This document shows, in pieces, positions 8,427-16,677 of a DNA stretch of 64,000 nt (its first letter is position 1; each line of letters opens with the position of its first letter). Under the pieces are notes generated by a model. It made no database searches, was not told the DNA's origin, and worked only from the letters and a program-made list of their open reading frames with translations. The stretch spans positions 5,486,501 to 5,550,500 of the forward strand of contig NZ_CP111085.1 in NCBI RefSeq assembly GCF_026278345.1. Direction: 5' to 3'. The position numbers were made by a program, and so were the translations under genes. Source of the stretch: Tellurirhabdus rosea. Lineage in GTDB: Bacteria > Bacteroidota > Bacteroidia > Cytophagales > Spirosomataceae.

Positions 8427-9226
8427 ACCCGAACGTAATCGATCTCCAGACGGCGAGGCCAGATGGTCTCATCCACCCCCTTCTGACCGCCCCAGTTACC
8501 ACCTACGGCCAGATTCAGGATGAGGTAATACGGCTGGTCCAGGGGCCACTGGCTTTCCTTGGCCCCCAAATCCGCTTTGGTCACGGAGTAAAACCGCTGG
8601 TCGTTGATCAGGAAGTCGAGCCGGTCCGCTGTCCATTCCACGGCGTAGACGTTGAAGTCGGCGGTGGCGTTCGGAACCGTCAGGCGGCCCGATTTCTGGG
8701 TGCCTTTGACGTGGTTGTAGTCGTCGGTATGCAGCGAGCCGTGGACCACATTTTCGTCGAAGCCCACGTGCTCCATGATGTCGATTTCGCCGCAGAGCGG
8801 CCAGCGGGTGTGCGAAATATTGCTGCCCAGCATCCAGATCGCGGGCCAGGTTCCGCGCCCCGACGGTAGTTTGGCCCGGACTTCGATGCGGCCGTACTTC
8901 CATTCGGCAATGCCTTTGGTAATCAGTTTGGCGGAGGTATACTCCCGGTTTTCATGCTTTTCTTTCCGGGCTTCAATCACCAGCAGGCCGTTTTCGACCC
9001 GGGCATTTTCCGGGCGTGAGGCGAGGTAATACTGGAGTTCGTTGTTGCCGAAGCCGTGCCCGCCGACATCGTATTTCCACTTCTTCGTATCCGGCAAACC
9101 GGGTTTGTCAAACTCATCCGCCCAGACCAGTTTGCGTTTGGCCGGCGGGTTGGAATCTACCGTTGACGACTGACAATTGAGAAACAGGACTGCGTGCAGA
9201 ACGGCAGTCAGAAAGACTTGGGACAC
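8417..9226 (-). CDS. Glycoside hydrolase family 16 (laminarinase/beta-glucanase-like)
   Basis: Protein of 269 residues. The GH16 signature GEIDIMEHVG gives nucleophile Glu147, helper Asp149 and acid/base Glu152. The extra residue (ExDxxE) is the form found in laminarinases and related enzymes. WKYGRIEVRAKLPSGRGTWPA before it and the C-terminal LEIDYVRVYQ are also characteristic. The likely start is GTG (9224-9226). A short hydrophobic leader ends in FLNC (Cys18), which could be a poor lipobox. It would cut beta-1,3- or mixed-link glucans outside the cytoplasm. The gene lies 42 bases after an esterase gene on the same strand. Confidence 0.9.
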   Translation of the reverse strand: MSQVFLTAVLHAVLFLNCQSSTVDSNPPAKRKLVWADEFDKPGLPDTKKWKYDVGGHGFGNNELQYYLASRPENARVENGLLVIEARKEKHENREYTSAKLITKGIAEWKYGRIEVRAKLPSGRGTWPAIWMLGSNISHTRWPLCGEIDIMEHVGFDENVVHGSLHTDDYNHVKGTQKSGRLTVPNATADFNVYAVEWTADRLDFLINDQRFYSVTKADLGAKESQWPLDQPYYLILNLAVGGNWGGQKGVDETIWPRRLEIDYVRVYQ

Positions 9227-9268
9227 GGCTGGGGGCTTTTTTTGGAAAAAGTCGGGAAAGCCCCGAAC

Positions 9269-10132
9269 CTACTTTGCCCCGAACGCCCAAAGCAGAAAGT
9301 CGGGCATGACGGCACCCCAGGTTTCGGGGTTGTGGTGCCCGCCTTTTACCTCCACATACCTGACTTCTTTGCCCCAGCGGTAGCCTTTCCGTTCCAGTTC
9401 GGCGATGAGGTCGAGGGTATCGTCGATGGAATCAATAACGCCGTCATTGTCGCGGTCATCGGTTTCATCCAGCGTGCCCGTCTGCAGCCAGAACCGAAGG
9501 CCCGGCCGTCGCTTTCCCTCGCGAACGAGCTGCTGCATGATCCGGTCGTTGTCGGTGTAGGCTTTATCAAACGCTTTGCTGCGCCACCAGAACGAACCCG
9601 AAAAAGCGCCCGCCCGGCGAAACAGTTCCGGGTGATTCCAGACCAGATCAAAGGCCGACAGGCCGCCCAGCGAGAAGCCGGCAAAAGCCGACTCGTCGGG
9701 GTTGCTGCTAACGTGCCAGTGCCGCTGCACATGCGGCAGCAGTTCTTTTTCGACAAAACGGGCGTAATCCGCCGCTTTGCTCCCGCGGTTCATGTAGTCC
9801 GGCCGGGCGGCGGTGCCGTACTCCTGAATCCGGTCGCCGCAGTGGATGGCGACCAGCACAAACGGCCGGATGCCCCCGCTGGCGTACAGCGAATCGAGGA
9901 CCGGCTTCATCCGCAGCCGGTCGAGGTCCTGCCCGTCGTTGAGGTAAAGGACCGGATACCGCTGCTGGTCGGGGCGGTAGCCGGGCGGCAGCAGAATGTC
10001 GAGCCGAACCGGACGGTTCAGGTACACGGAGGTCAGGGTTTCGTCCCGCTGCATGGTTACGGTGTCGCCCGGGGACGCTTCGGTTGGTATATTCATTAAT
10101 AAGAAAAAAATGAGTAGCTGCAAAAACGGCAT
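9269..10132 (-). CDS. Alpha/beta hydrolase, putative secreted esterase (esterase D / Fes-like)
   Basis: Protein of 287 residues. The ATG at 10130-10132 begins a signal-like hydrophobic segment (MPFLQLLIFFLLMN). RYPVLYLNDGQDL matches the start of the esterase fold, and the nucleophile is Ser154 in AGFSLGG. A late GGHHNPETW carries the likely catalytic His. An insert rich in Asp (DDRDNDGVIDSIDD, about 224-238) looks like an EF-hand or calcium-binding loop, uncommon in this family. The gene is 42 bases upstream of the GH16 gene, so the pair may act on a decorated polysaccharide. It diverges from the amidoligase cluster. Confidence 0.83.
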   Translation of the reverse strand: MPFLQLLIFFLLMNIPTEASPGDTVTMQRDETLTSVYLNRPVRLDILLPPGYRPDQQRYPVLYLNDGQDLDRLRMKPVLDSLYASGGIRPFVLVAIHCGDRIQEYGTAARPDYMNRGSKAADYARFVEKELLPHVQRHWHVSSNPDESAFAGFSLGGLSAFDLVWNHPELFRRAGAFSGSFWWRSKAFDKAYTDNDRIMQQLVREGKRRPGLRFWLQTGTLDETDDRDNDGVIDSIDDTLDLIAELERKGYRWGKEVRYVEVKGGHHNPETWGAVMPDFLLWAFGAK

Positions 10133-10257
10133 GGGCTGGCGGGGAATGAACCGCAAAGTTTGGAAAAAATAGCGACTCGGCCTTGTCGCCGGTAAAATAT
10201 GGTTATATTTCTGCCTGATTCTGTTTCGCTTCATCTATCCACCAAATTCGTTACATT

Positions 10258-10962
10258 TTGCATCAGCAATACAGAAAATGGTACTCCCACCACCTCGGGC
10301 GGGATATTGAAATGCTGGTCTATGGCCATTGGGGCTACCCGCTCCTGCTGTTTCCGACAACCATGGGCCGGTATTACGAAGCCGCCGATTTCAAACTGAT
10401 CGATTCGGCGCGCTGGTTCCTCGAAAACGGCATGGTCAAAATTTACTGCATCGACAGTATCGACCGGGACAGCTGGTACGCCAAACACCTCCACCCGTCC
10501 GTCCGGATTCAAAATCACAATTTCTACGACCAGATGGTCAACGACGAACTGGTGCCGATGATCCAGCACGAATGCAGCGTCGGGAAGGTCGCCGTGGGCG
10601 GGTGCAGTTTCGGCGGTTTCCAGGCGCTCAATTTCGCGTTCCGGCATCCCGAAAAGGTTTCCCACCTTTATTCGATGGGGGCCAAATTCGACATCCGGTC
10701 GTTTATGGACGGGCATTACGACGATAACGTCTATTTCAACAACCCGCCGGACTACCTGCCCAACGCCCACAACGACCATTTTTACGGGATGAAAATCATT
10801 CTGGGCACGTCGGAATTCGATTTCTGCAAGGACGCAAACTTTCAGATGTCGGACATTCTCAACCGCAAGGGCATTCAGCACTGGCTCGATGTGCGTCCGT
10901 GGGGCGAACACGACTGGCCCGTCTGGCGCGAGATGTTTCCGCATTATTTGTCATTATTGTAG
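10258..10962 (+). CDS. Alpha/beta hydrolase of the amidoligase-cluster type
   Basis: Protein of 234 residues with nucleophile Ser117 (GGCSFGG) and catalytic His218 (GEHDWPVW). No signal peptide, so cytoplasmic. The start is a TTG: the segment YRKWYSHHLGRDIEML ahead of the first ATG (10312) is typical of this esterase group and should belong to the protein. It is the first of five co-directional genes with two ATP-grasp proteins, a GCS2 ligase and an amidotransferase. In such a pathway it could release or transfer the product by cutting an ester or amide. No direct substrate evidence is visible. Confidence 0.85.
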   Translation: MHQQYRKWYSHHLGRDIEMLVYGHWGYPLLLFPTTMGRYYEAADFKLIDSARWFLENGMVKIYCIDSIDRDSWYAKHLHPSVRIQNHNFYDQMVNDELVPMIQHECSVGKVAVGGCSFGGFQALNFAFRHPEKVSHLYSMGAKFDIRSFMDGHYDDNVYFNNPPDYLPNAHNDHFYGMKIILGTSEFDFCKDANFQMSDILNRKGIQHWLDVRPWGEHDWPVWREMFPHYLSLL

Positions 10963-10989
10963 CCATAAAATCCGGGGAATGCAGTGGAG

Positions 10990-11060
10990 ACGCAGTCAAA
11001 CGACTCGGCAAAACAGCGTAAATCTGCCCCATTTGCGTCATCCGCGTTCCCGCAAACCCC
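10990..11060. repeat. Intergenic word repeat of the CGCAGA/TCTGCG type
   Basis: Between two tandem genes, the words ACGCAG, GCGTAAATCTG, TTTGCGTCATCCGCG and CCCGC follow one another. Related wording (GCGTAAATC, TTTGC..CCCGCGTTC) occurs in the gaps at 14290-14345 and 17903-17980. Short partial complementarity links the arms. It is not coding. Confidence 0.55.
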
Positions 11061-11078
11061 ATCATTCTACCACAAATT

Positions 11079-12149
11079 ATGAAAAAAGTAGGCATCCTTT
11101 TCGGTCAGGAAAACTCGTTTCCTCAGGCATTTGTAGACCGTGTCAACCAGAAAGACGGCAAGGACGTCGTGGCGGAGTTCGTCTCCATCGAGAAAGTCAT
11201 TCAGGGCGAGGCGACGGACTACGCGGTCATCATCGACCGGATTTCGCAGGACGTTCCGTTTTACCGGGCTTACCTCAAAAACGCCGCCCTGACGGGCACG
11301 GCCGTGATCAACAACCCGTTCTGGTGGAGCGCCGACGAGAAGTTTTTCAACAACTGTCTGGCGACCAAGCTCGGCGTGCCGGTGCCCAAAACGGTGCTGT
11401 TGCCGTCGAAGGACCGCCCGGACGATACCAACGAAAACTCCTTCCGCAACCTCCGGATGATGGACTGGGAGCATATTTTCAACTACATCGGCTTCCCGGC
11501 CTACATGAAACCGCACTCGGGCGGCGGCTGGAAAAGCGTCTACAAGATTTACGACGCCCATGACCTCTGGCAGAAATACGGCGAAACGGGCCAGCTCGTG
11601 ATGCTTCTCCAGGAAGAAATCGTCTTTGAGGATTATTTCCGCTGCTACTGCATCGGCGGCAAAGACGTGCGCATCATGCCGTACGAACCCCGCAACCCCC
11701 ACCACCTCCGGTACGCCGCCGAACCAAAACTCCAGGGCGAAGCGTACCAGAAGATGACGACGACCATCAAAAACTACGTCATTGCCCTCAACAAAGCCCT
11801 TGGGTACGACTTTAACACCGTCGAGTTTGCCGTGCGCGACGGCGTTCCCTACGCCATCGACTTCTGCAATCCGGCCCCGGACGCCGATATCTACTCGGTG
11901 GGTCAGGAAAACTTCGAATGGGTGGTGGAAGCGTCGGCCAACATGGCCATCGAACGCGCGAAGGCCCAGGAGTTCGGCCGGGACAACCTGACCTGGGGCT
12001 CCTACGTCCAGAGTTCGGTGCGGGGCCACGACCTCGGCGGCGAGCAGGAGCTCGAAAACAAAGCACCCGAAATGGAAAAGCCGAAAGCCAAAAAAGCGGA
12101 CAAACCCAAGAAGGTGAAAGAGGAAGGAGAAAAGAAAGCGAAAAAATAG
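11079..12149 (+). CDS. ATP-grasp ligase (RimK / D-Ala-D-Ala ligase-like)
   Basis: Protein of 356 residues. The body looks like a RimK-type ATP-grasp enzyme: an N-terminal domain (KKVGILFGQENSFPQAF), an ATP-binding loop with GFPAYMKPHSGGGWKSVYK, a hinge QEEI, and the metal-binding end FNTVEFAVRDGVPYAIDFCNP, where Glu and Asp/Asn coordinate Mg-ATP. Such enzymes join a carboxylate to an amine through an acyl phosphate. The last 30 residues are almost only Lys, Glu, Ala and Pro, an unusual charged tail. The next gene is a GCS2-type ligase, so two peptide-bond-forming steps are likely. Substrates cannot be read from the sequence. Confidence 0.9.
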   Translation: MKKVGILFGQENSFPQAFVDRVNQKDGKDVVAEFVSIEKVIQGEATDYAVIIDRISQDVPFYRAYLKNAALTGTAVINNPFWWSADEKFFNNCLATKLGVPVPKTVLLPSKDRPDDTNENSFRNLRMMDWEHIFNYIGFPAYMKPHSGGGWKSVYKIYDAHDLWQKYGETGQLVMLLQEEIVFEDYFRCYCIGGKDVRIMPYEPRNPHHLRYAAEPKLQGEAYQKMTTTIKNYVIALNKALGYDFNTVEFAVRDGVPYAIDFCNPAPDADIYSVGQENFEWVVEASANMAIERAKAQEFGRDNLTWGSYVQSSVRGHDLGGEQELENKAPEMEKPKAKKADKPKKVKEEGEKKAKK

Positions 12150-12155
12150 GTAGTA

Positions 12156-12262
12156 GGTATGAGGTATGAGGTATGAGGTATGAGGTTGCTATGCCGGGCC
12201 GCTGGCTTTTGGGCGAAGCCACCTCATACTTCTCACCACATACCTCATACCTAAAACCTCAT
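12156..12262. repeat. GGTATGA word hairpin between two ligase genes
   Basis: Four perfect head-to-tail copies of GGTATGA (12156-12183) form the left arm. The right arm carries the reverse complement several times (ACCTCATAC 12221-12229, TACCTCATACC 12241-12251, ACCTCAT 12256-12262). The 34 bases between are GC-rich. The whole gap between two co-directional genes is made of this structure. Confidence 0.85.
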
Positions 12263-12274
12263 CCTTACTACGCC

Positions 12275-13372
12275 ATGCCACAATTTACACTAGGAATAGA
12301 AGAAGAATTCCAGACGATAGACCCGCAGACCCGTGAGCTCCGCTCCCACATGTCGAAGATTGTGGATGGCGGCAAAATTGTGCTCCAGGAACGGGTCAAG
12401 GCCGAAATGCACCAGGCGGTCGTCGAGGTGGGCACCAATATCTGTAACAATATCGAAGAAGCCCGCCGCGAGGTGACCTACCTCCGGAAAATGATCATCG
12501 ATCTGGCCGACAAGCAGAATCTGAAAATCGCCTCGGCTGGCACGCACCCCTTTTCCGACTGGCAGGCGCAACTCATTACGCCCAATGAGCGGTATGACAA
12601 ACTCATTGACGAAATGCGCGACGTGGCCCGGTCGAACCTGATTTTTGGCCTGCACGTCCACGTGGGCATCGAAAGCCGCAACGAAGGCATCCAGATCATG
12701 AACGCCGTGCGGTATTTCCTGCCGCATATCTACGCGCTTTCGACCAATTCGCCGTTCTGGTGCGGGCGGAATACGGGTTTCAAATCGTATCGCTCCAAGG
12801 TGTTCGACAAATTTCCGCGCACCGGGATTCCGGATTTCTTTTCCTCGGCGGCCGAATATGACGAGTACATCAATCTGCTGGTCAAAACGGGCTGCATCGA
12901 CAACGGCAAGAAAATCTGGTGGGACATCCGGCTGCACCCGTTTTTCGACACCATCGAGTTCCGGATCTGCGACGTACCGATGCGGGTTGACGAAACGATC
13001 TGTCTGGCGGCGCTCATGCAGGCGCTGGTTGCCAAAATCTACAAACTGCATCGCCAGAACCTGAACTTCCGGCCTTACCGGCGCATTCTCATCAATGAAA
13101 ACAAATGGCGCGCCGCCCGCTACGGGATTGAAGGGAAGCTGATTGACTTTGGGAAGCAGGAGGAAGTTCCGTTCGACCACCTGGTACAGGAATTGCTTTA
13201 TTTCGTCGACGATGTGGTGGACGAACTGGGCAGCCGGCACGAAGTGGAATACCTCAAAACGATCCTCGAACGGGGCACCGGCGCCGACCGCCAACTGGCC
13301 GTTTTCAACCAGACCAACAGCCTGCAGGCCGTAGTCGATTATATCGTGGAGGAAACTTGTTGCGGCATGTGA
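12275..13372 (+). CDS. Carboxylate-amine ligase, glutamate-cysteine ligase type 2 (GCS2/YbdK family)
   Basis: Protein of 365 residues. The N-terminus TLGIEEEFQTIDPQT is the hallmark of GCS2 enzymes, with the metal-binding Glu residues. GLHVHVGIESRNEG and DIRLHPFFDTIEFRICD match the conserved His and Glu/Arg sites. The ATG at 12275 fits the family's usual start and lies outside the upstream repeat; a longer frame from 12173 runs through the repeat and is not credible. The family forms gamma-glutamyl or similar amide bonds with ATP. Here it sits between an ATP-grasp ligase and a class I amidotransferase, not beside a glutathione synthetase, which points to a different product. Confidence 0.93.
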   Translation: MPQFTLGIEEEFQTIDPQTRELRSHMSKIVDGGKIVLQERVKAEMHQAVVEVGTNICNNIEEARREVTYLRKMIIDLADKQNLKIASAGTHPFSDWQAQLITPNERYDKLIDEMRDVARSNLIFGLHVHVGIESRNEGIQIMNAVRYFLPHIYALSTNSPFWCGRNTGFKSYRSKVFDKFPRTGIPDFFSSAAEYDEYINLLVKTGCIDNGKKIWWDIRLHPFFDTIEFRICDVPMRVDETICLAALMQALVAKIYKLHRQNLNFRPYRRILINENKWRAARYGIEGKLIDFGKQEEVPFDHLVQELLYFVDDVVDELGSRHEVEYLKTILERGTGADRQLAVFNQTNSLQAVVDYIVEETCCGM

Positions 13373-13447
13373 CAGTTATTATTCCATGACTTTTGACAAA
13401 ACAGCGTCCTAAGCAGTGGAAAATCAACGACATAGACCGTAACAGAC

Positions 13448-14284
13448 ATGAGTGCATTAAACATTGCTATTCTGGACATGTACGACAACGCGCCCAACGA
13501 GGGGATGCGCTGTATTCTTCAACTGATCCGGAAAGTAGAGCAGGAAACACAAATCCGTCTGGCCGACCAGACCTTCAACGTGCGGGCAGGCGAGCCGCTG
13601 CCGGGACTGGAGTTCGATGTGTACATCTCGACCGGCGGTCCCGGCAGTCCGCTGCCCAGCCCCGACGACTGGGAACGCCACTATTTCGGCCTGATTGACC
13701 GGATATTTGAACATAACCGGACCCAACGCCGGAAAAAGTACCTCTTTCTGATCTGCCACTCGTTTCAGCTGGTGTCCCGCCACATGAACCTCGGGATTCT
13801 GAGCAAGCGCCGGTCTACATCGTTCGGCATTTTTCCCATTCTCAAGAATGAGCTGGGCCACCATGAGCCTTTTTTCGACGCCCTGCCGGACCCGTTTTAC
13901 GTGGTGGATTCGCGGGATTATCAGCTGACGCAGCCCAACTGGAAACGGATTGAGCACCTGGGCGCCAAAGTGCTGTGCCTGGAGAAAGACCGTCCGCACA
14001 TTCCTTTGGAACGGGCCATTATGGCCATCCGGTTTACGAACGAGATATTTGGAACCCAGTTTCACCCGGAAGCCGACGGCGACGGGATGCTGCGGTATTT
14101 TCAGAAAGAAGAGAAGCGGCAGCAGGTCATTGCCGGACACGGAGAGGATAAATACAACGAAATGGTCGAGCACCTGCGCGACCCCGACAAGATTGAACTG
14201 ACCGAATCGGTGATTCTGCCCCATTTTCTGCGGCAGGCCATTCGGGGACTGATTCCCGTTGAAACCTACATGGAACGCGGATGA
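13448..14284 (+). CDS. Class I glutamine amidotransferase-like protein
   Basis: Protein of 278 residues. The class I triad is present: Cys103 (LICHSFQ), His206 and Glu208 (TQFHPEAD). The oxyanion region STGGPGSPLP is also typical. It would hydrolyse glutamine to give ammonia, or act as a gamma-glutamyl hydrolase, for a synthase partner. No synthase domain is attached, so ammonia probably goes to one of the neighbouring ATP-grasp or GCS2 enzymes. The 75-base gap upstream has no terminator, so it is probably in the same transcript. Confidence 0.88.
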   Translation: MSALNIAILDMYDNAPNEGMRCILQLIRKVEQETQIRLADQTFNVRAGEPLPGLEFDVYISTGGPGSPLPSPDDWERHYFGLIDRIFEHNRTQRRKKYLFLICHSFQLVSRHMNLGILSKRRSTSFGIFPILKNELGHHEPFFDALPDPFYVVDSRDYQLTQPNWKRIEHLGAKVLCLEKDRPHIPLERAIMAIRFTNEIFGTQFHPEADGDGMLRYFQKEEKRQQVIAGHGEDKYNEMVEHLRDPDKIELTESVILPHFLRQAIRGLIPVETYMERG

Positions 14285-14345
14285 GGTAAGCGGGGCGGAT
14301 CATCGCAGATGTAATTTGTGACAATCCGCCCCCTTTGCCTTTCCC
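14285..14345. repeat. Intergenic repeat with a nine-base stem
   Basis: GGGGCGGAT (14292-14300) pairs with ATCCGCCCC (14324-14332). The loop and the right flank carry CGCAGAT and TTTGCCTTTCCCGCGTTC, wording shared with the gap at 10990-11060. It follows the amidotransferase stop codon directly and could weaken transcription, but it lacks a T run. Confidence 0.5.
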
Positions 14346-14362
14346 GCGTTCGCTTCCATTCT

Positions 14363-15565
14363 ATGATTCACCACATCCGCCAAACCTTCAATAACGCTTT
14401 TTCGCCGGAAACGTACCGGGCTTTTCTGGAGCATATCGACCACGACTATCCGGGTCTGCTGGACTTCCGGGTGGCCGAAACGCCGGTTTTTGTGCCCCGC
14501 GAACTGAAAGATAAATTAATCGCCGCCTGTAACGCCATTATCGACGTCATCAGCGCCGAAAACTTCAAGGAGCTGACCGAACGGGCCATTCCGGCCCACC
14601 AGCGGGTGCCGAACGAAAACGGGCACACGTCTTTTCTGGCCATCGACTTTGCGGTCTGTCGGGATGAGGCCGGGGAGCTTGCCCCGCAGCTAATCGAGCT
14701 TCAGGGATTTCCGTCGCTCTACGGCTACCAGTCGTATCTGGCGCAGTTGTTCCGGAAATTTTACCCGGTTCCGGACAGCGTGTCGCACCTGTTCAACGTG
14801 GACAGTGACGAAACGTACCGGCAGCACCTGCGGCGGCTGATCGTGGGCCTCAACGAACCGGAAAACGTCATTTTGCTGGAGATTTATCCGGAAAAGCAGA
14901 AAACCCGGCTCGATTTCGCCATCACGCGGGACATGCTGGGCATTGAGCCGGTCTGTCTGACCAAAATCCGGAAAGATGGGCGGAAACTGTACTACGAAAA
15001 AGACGGGCGGCGCATCCACATTCACCGGATTTACAACCGGCTTATTTTCGACGAACTGGAAACCCTCGGTGACCTGCAAACGGACTTCCGGCTTACCGAC
15101 GATGTGGACGTCGAATGGGTCGCCCACCCGAACTGGTTTTTCCGGATCAGCAAATACACGCTTCCGCTGCTCAGCCGCCCCGGTTCGTCGTCCCCGTTTG
15201 TGCCCCAGAGCTACTACCTCGATCAGTTGACCGAGTACCCTGCCGATCTGGAAAATTACGTCCTCAAGCCCCTGTTCTCCTTTGCCGGTTCGGGCGTCAA
15301 ACTGCACATCAGCCGGGAGGACCTGGACCGTATTCCGGACAAACAGAACTACCTGATTCAGAAAAAGGTGCAGTACGAGCCGGTCATTCAGTCGCCCGAC
15401 GGGCTGGTGAAATGCGAGATCCGGATGCTGTACGTCTGGCACGAAGGCGACCCGCACCCCATCCTGCTGACCAACCTCGCCCGCCTCAGCCGCGGCGAAA
15501 TGATCGGCGTCAACTTCAACAAAAACTTCGACTGGGTCGGCGGAACGGTAGGCTTTTTTGAATGA
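14363..15565 (+). CDS. Conserved ATP-grasp-like protein, fifth member of the amidoligase cluster
   Basis: Protein of 400 residues. Features of an ATP-grasp fold are visible in the last half: YVLKPLFSFAGSGVKL as a phosphate-binding and lysine strand, YLIQKKVQYEP as the hinge, and KCEIRMLYVW ... LARLSRGEMIGVNFNKN as the metal end. The N-terminal half (PQLIELQGFPSLYGYQ) resembles the same group. The ATG at 14363 starts just before conserved sequence. It would form another carboxylate-amine or ester bond. The order GCS2, amidotransferase, ATP-grasp-like suggests stepwise assembly of one compound. The assignment to ATP-grasp is by motif and context only. Confidence 0.72.
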   Translation: MIHHIRQTFNNAFSPETYRAFLEHIDHDYPGLLDFRVAETPVFVPRELKDKLIAACNAIIDVISAENFKELTERAIPAHQRVPNENGHTSFLAIDFAVCRDEAGELAPQLIELQGFPSLYGYQSYLAQLFRKFYPVPDSVSHLFNVDSDETYRQHLRRLIVGLNEPENVILLEIYPEKQKTRLDFAITRDMLGIEPVCLTKIRKDGRKLYYEKDGRRIHIHRIYNRLIFDELETLGDLQTDFRLTDDVDVEWVAHPNWFFRISKYTLPLLSRPGSSSPFVPQSYYLDQLTEYPADLENYVLKPLFSFAGSGVKLHISREDLDRIPDKQNYLIQKKVQYEPVIQSPDGLVKCEIRMLYVWHEGDPHPILLTNLARLSRGEMIGVNFNKNFDWVGGTVGFFE

Positions 15566-15680
15566 TTGAATGTTGAATGATTGAATGTTGAATAGCTTCG
15601 CTGTCTTGCCTCTACGGTGCCAATCAGCCGTAGCGTCGGACCGCCAATCAATCATTCAAAATTCAATCATTCAGTCATTT
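15565..15680. repeat. TTGAATGA word hairpin in a convergent gap
   Basis: The left arm (about 15562-15594) repeats TGAATGATTGAATGT. The right arm (about 15645-15678) carries the complement (CAATCATTCAAAATTCAATC and more). An inner pair CTACGG and CCGTAG closes a second stem between them. Convergent genes end on both sides, so it may serve as a two-way terminator. Confidence 0.8.
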
Positions 15681-15682
15681 CC

Positions 15683-16579
15683 TTACCTTCCTATCCGAAT
15701 CTGGTAGCTCCCGTACGGCAGCACGGTGGTTCGGATGAGGCGGTTAACGGTGTAAACGGGGAGCATGGCGGCGAGGTCGAAGGCGTGGCGGCGGCGGTCG
15801 AAGCGGAGGCCAAAGGTGGAAATACCGGACAGGTAGGTAAACTGCGGGTCCACGCTTTCTCCGATGAAAATGGTGTTCTGGTTCACCAGCGTCAGGTCCG
15901 GAGCAACTTTCCGCACGTAACCGATGGTCGCTACGCCCGACGTGCCAAGGCCCCCTTCCGACAGGGTGGCTCCCACGCCGACCGTAATGTTTCGTTCCGG
16001 GCTGCCTACCGTCACCAGTCCCTGAACCAGGGTAAACCGCACGTTGGACTGCTCCGAAACCCGCAGAGACAGGTATTGGCCCTGCAAGCCGATCCGCATT
16101 TTTTCGGTCACCTTAGTGCCGAGCTTGGTCGACAGGGTGAAAAAATCATGCGGTCGCAGGTTGTGAAACCCGGCTCCAATGCTCCAGTGCCGGGTTACGC
16201 CCACGTCTACTTTGGACATGATGAGCAGGGCGTTCTGGTAGTACAACCGCTTCTTCTCGGGCATATAAGCGGTGGGCATGAAATGAAGCCGGAACGGAAA
16301 GCCGTTGGGATGCGACGGCACCAGGCGAAACGTCCCGCCGATGAGGTCGGCCCGGACAATGTCGCTCATGGAAACCTGCTTGTCCAGCCCTTCCCGCGTG
16401 CGGATGTGGTACACCGCGCTGTCGTTGCGGACCAGCTGTCCACGCAGCCGACTGCCGTCCGCCAGCTGGAACTCGTACGTTCCGGGAATCATCGTTCGGA
16501 TAGGCTCGTAGTAGACATCCTGTCCCCACACCTCCACAACCAGTAAACAGCAAAAAATCAGGGAGTACAGTTGCTTCAT
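15683..16579 (-). CDS. Exported protein, probable outer-membrane beta-barrel
   Basis: Protein of 298 residues with a signal peptide (MKQLYSLIFCCLLVVEVWGQ). The early part (GTYEFQLADGSRLRGQLV) resembles a small SH3-like or Sm-like strand pair. The remaining 200 residues alternate polar and hydrophobic residues with many aromatic ends, like a small outer-membrane barrel (HWSIGAGFHNLRP, NITVGVGATLSEGG). No family is identified. It converges on the amidoligase cluster and diverges from the aminotransferase gene. The ATG at 16577-16579 is used because it starts the signal peptide. Confidence 0.7.
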   Translation of the reverse strand: MKQLYSLIFCCLLVVEVWGQDVYYEPIRTMIPGTYEFQLADGSRLRGQLVRNDSAVYHIRTREGLDKQVSMSDIVRADLIGGTFRLVPSHPNGFPFRLHFMPTAYMPEKKRLYYQNALLIMSKVDVGVTRHWSIGAGFHNLRPHDFFTLSTKLGTKVTEKMRIGLQGQYLSLRVSEQSNVRFTLVQGLVTVGSPERNITVGVGATLSEGGLGTSGVATIGYVRKVAPDLTLVNQNTIFIGESVDPQFTYLSGISTFGLRFDRRRHAFDLAAMLPVYTVNRLIRTTVLPYGSYQIRIGR

Positions 16580-16677
16580 ACGCAAGCCGGATTGTATTAA
16601 ACGAAAGATAAGCAAGAATGTGAACTGGCTCAAATTCAAATGGGTTGTAATTTTACATTTTAATCAACTGGTCCCTT

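Noticed and set aside
12156-12262. A CRISPR array
   Set aside because: The units are seven bases with no spacers, and the right arm is the reverse complement. This is a hairpin, not an array.
12173-12274. An N-terminal extension of the GCS2 ligase
   Set aside because: It would be encoded by the GGTATGA hairpin repeat. Family proteins begin with the TLGIEEEF segment.
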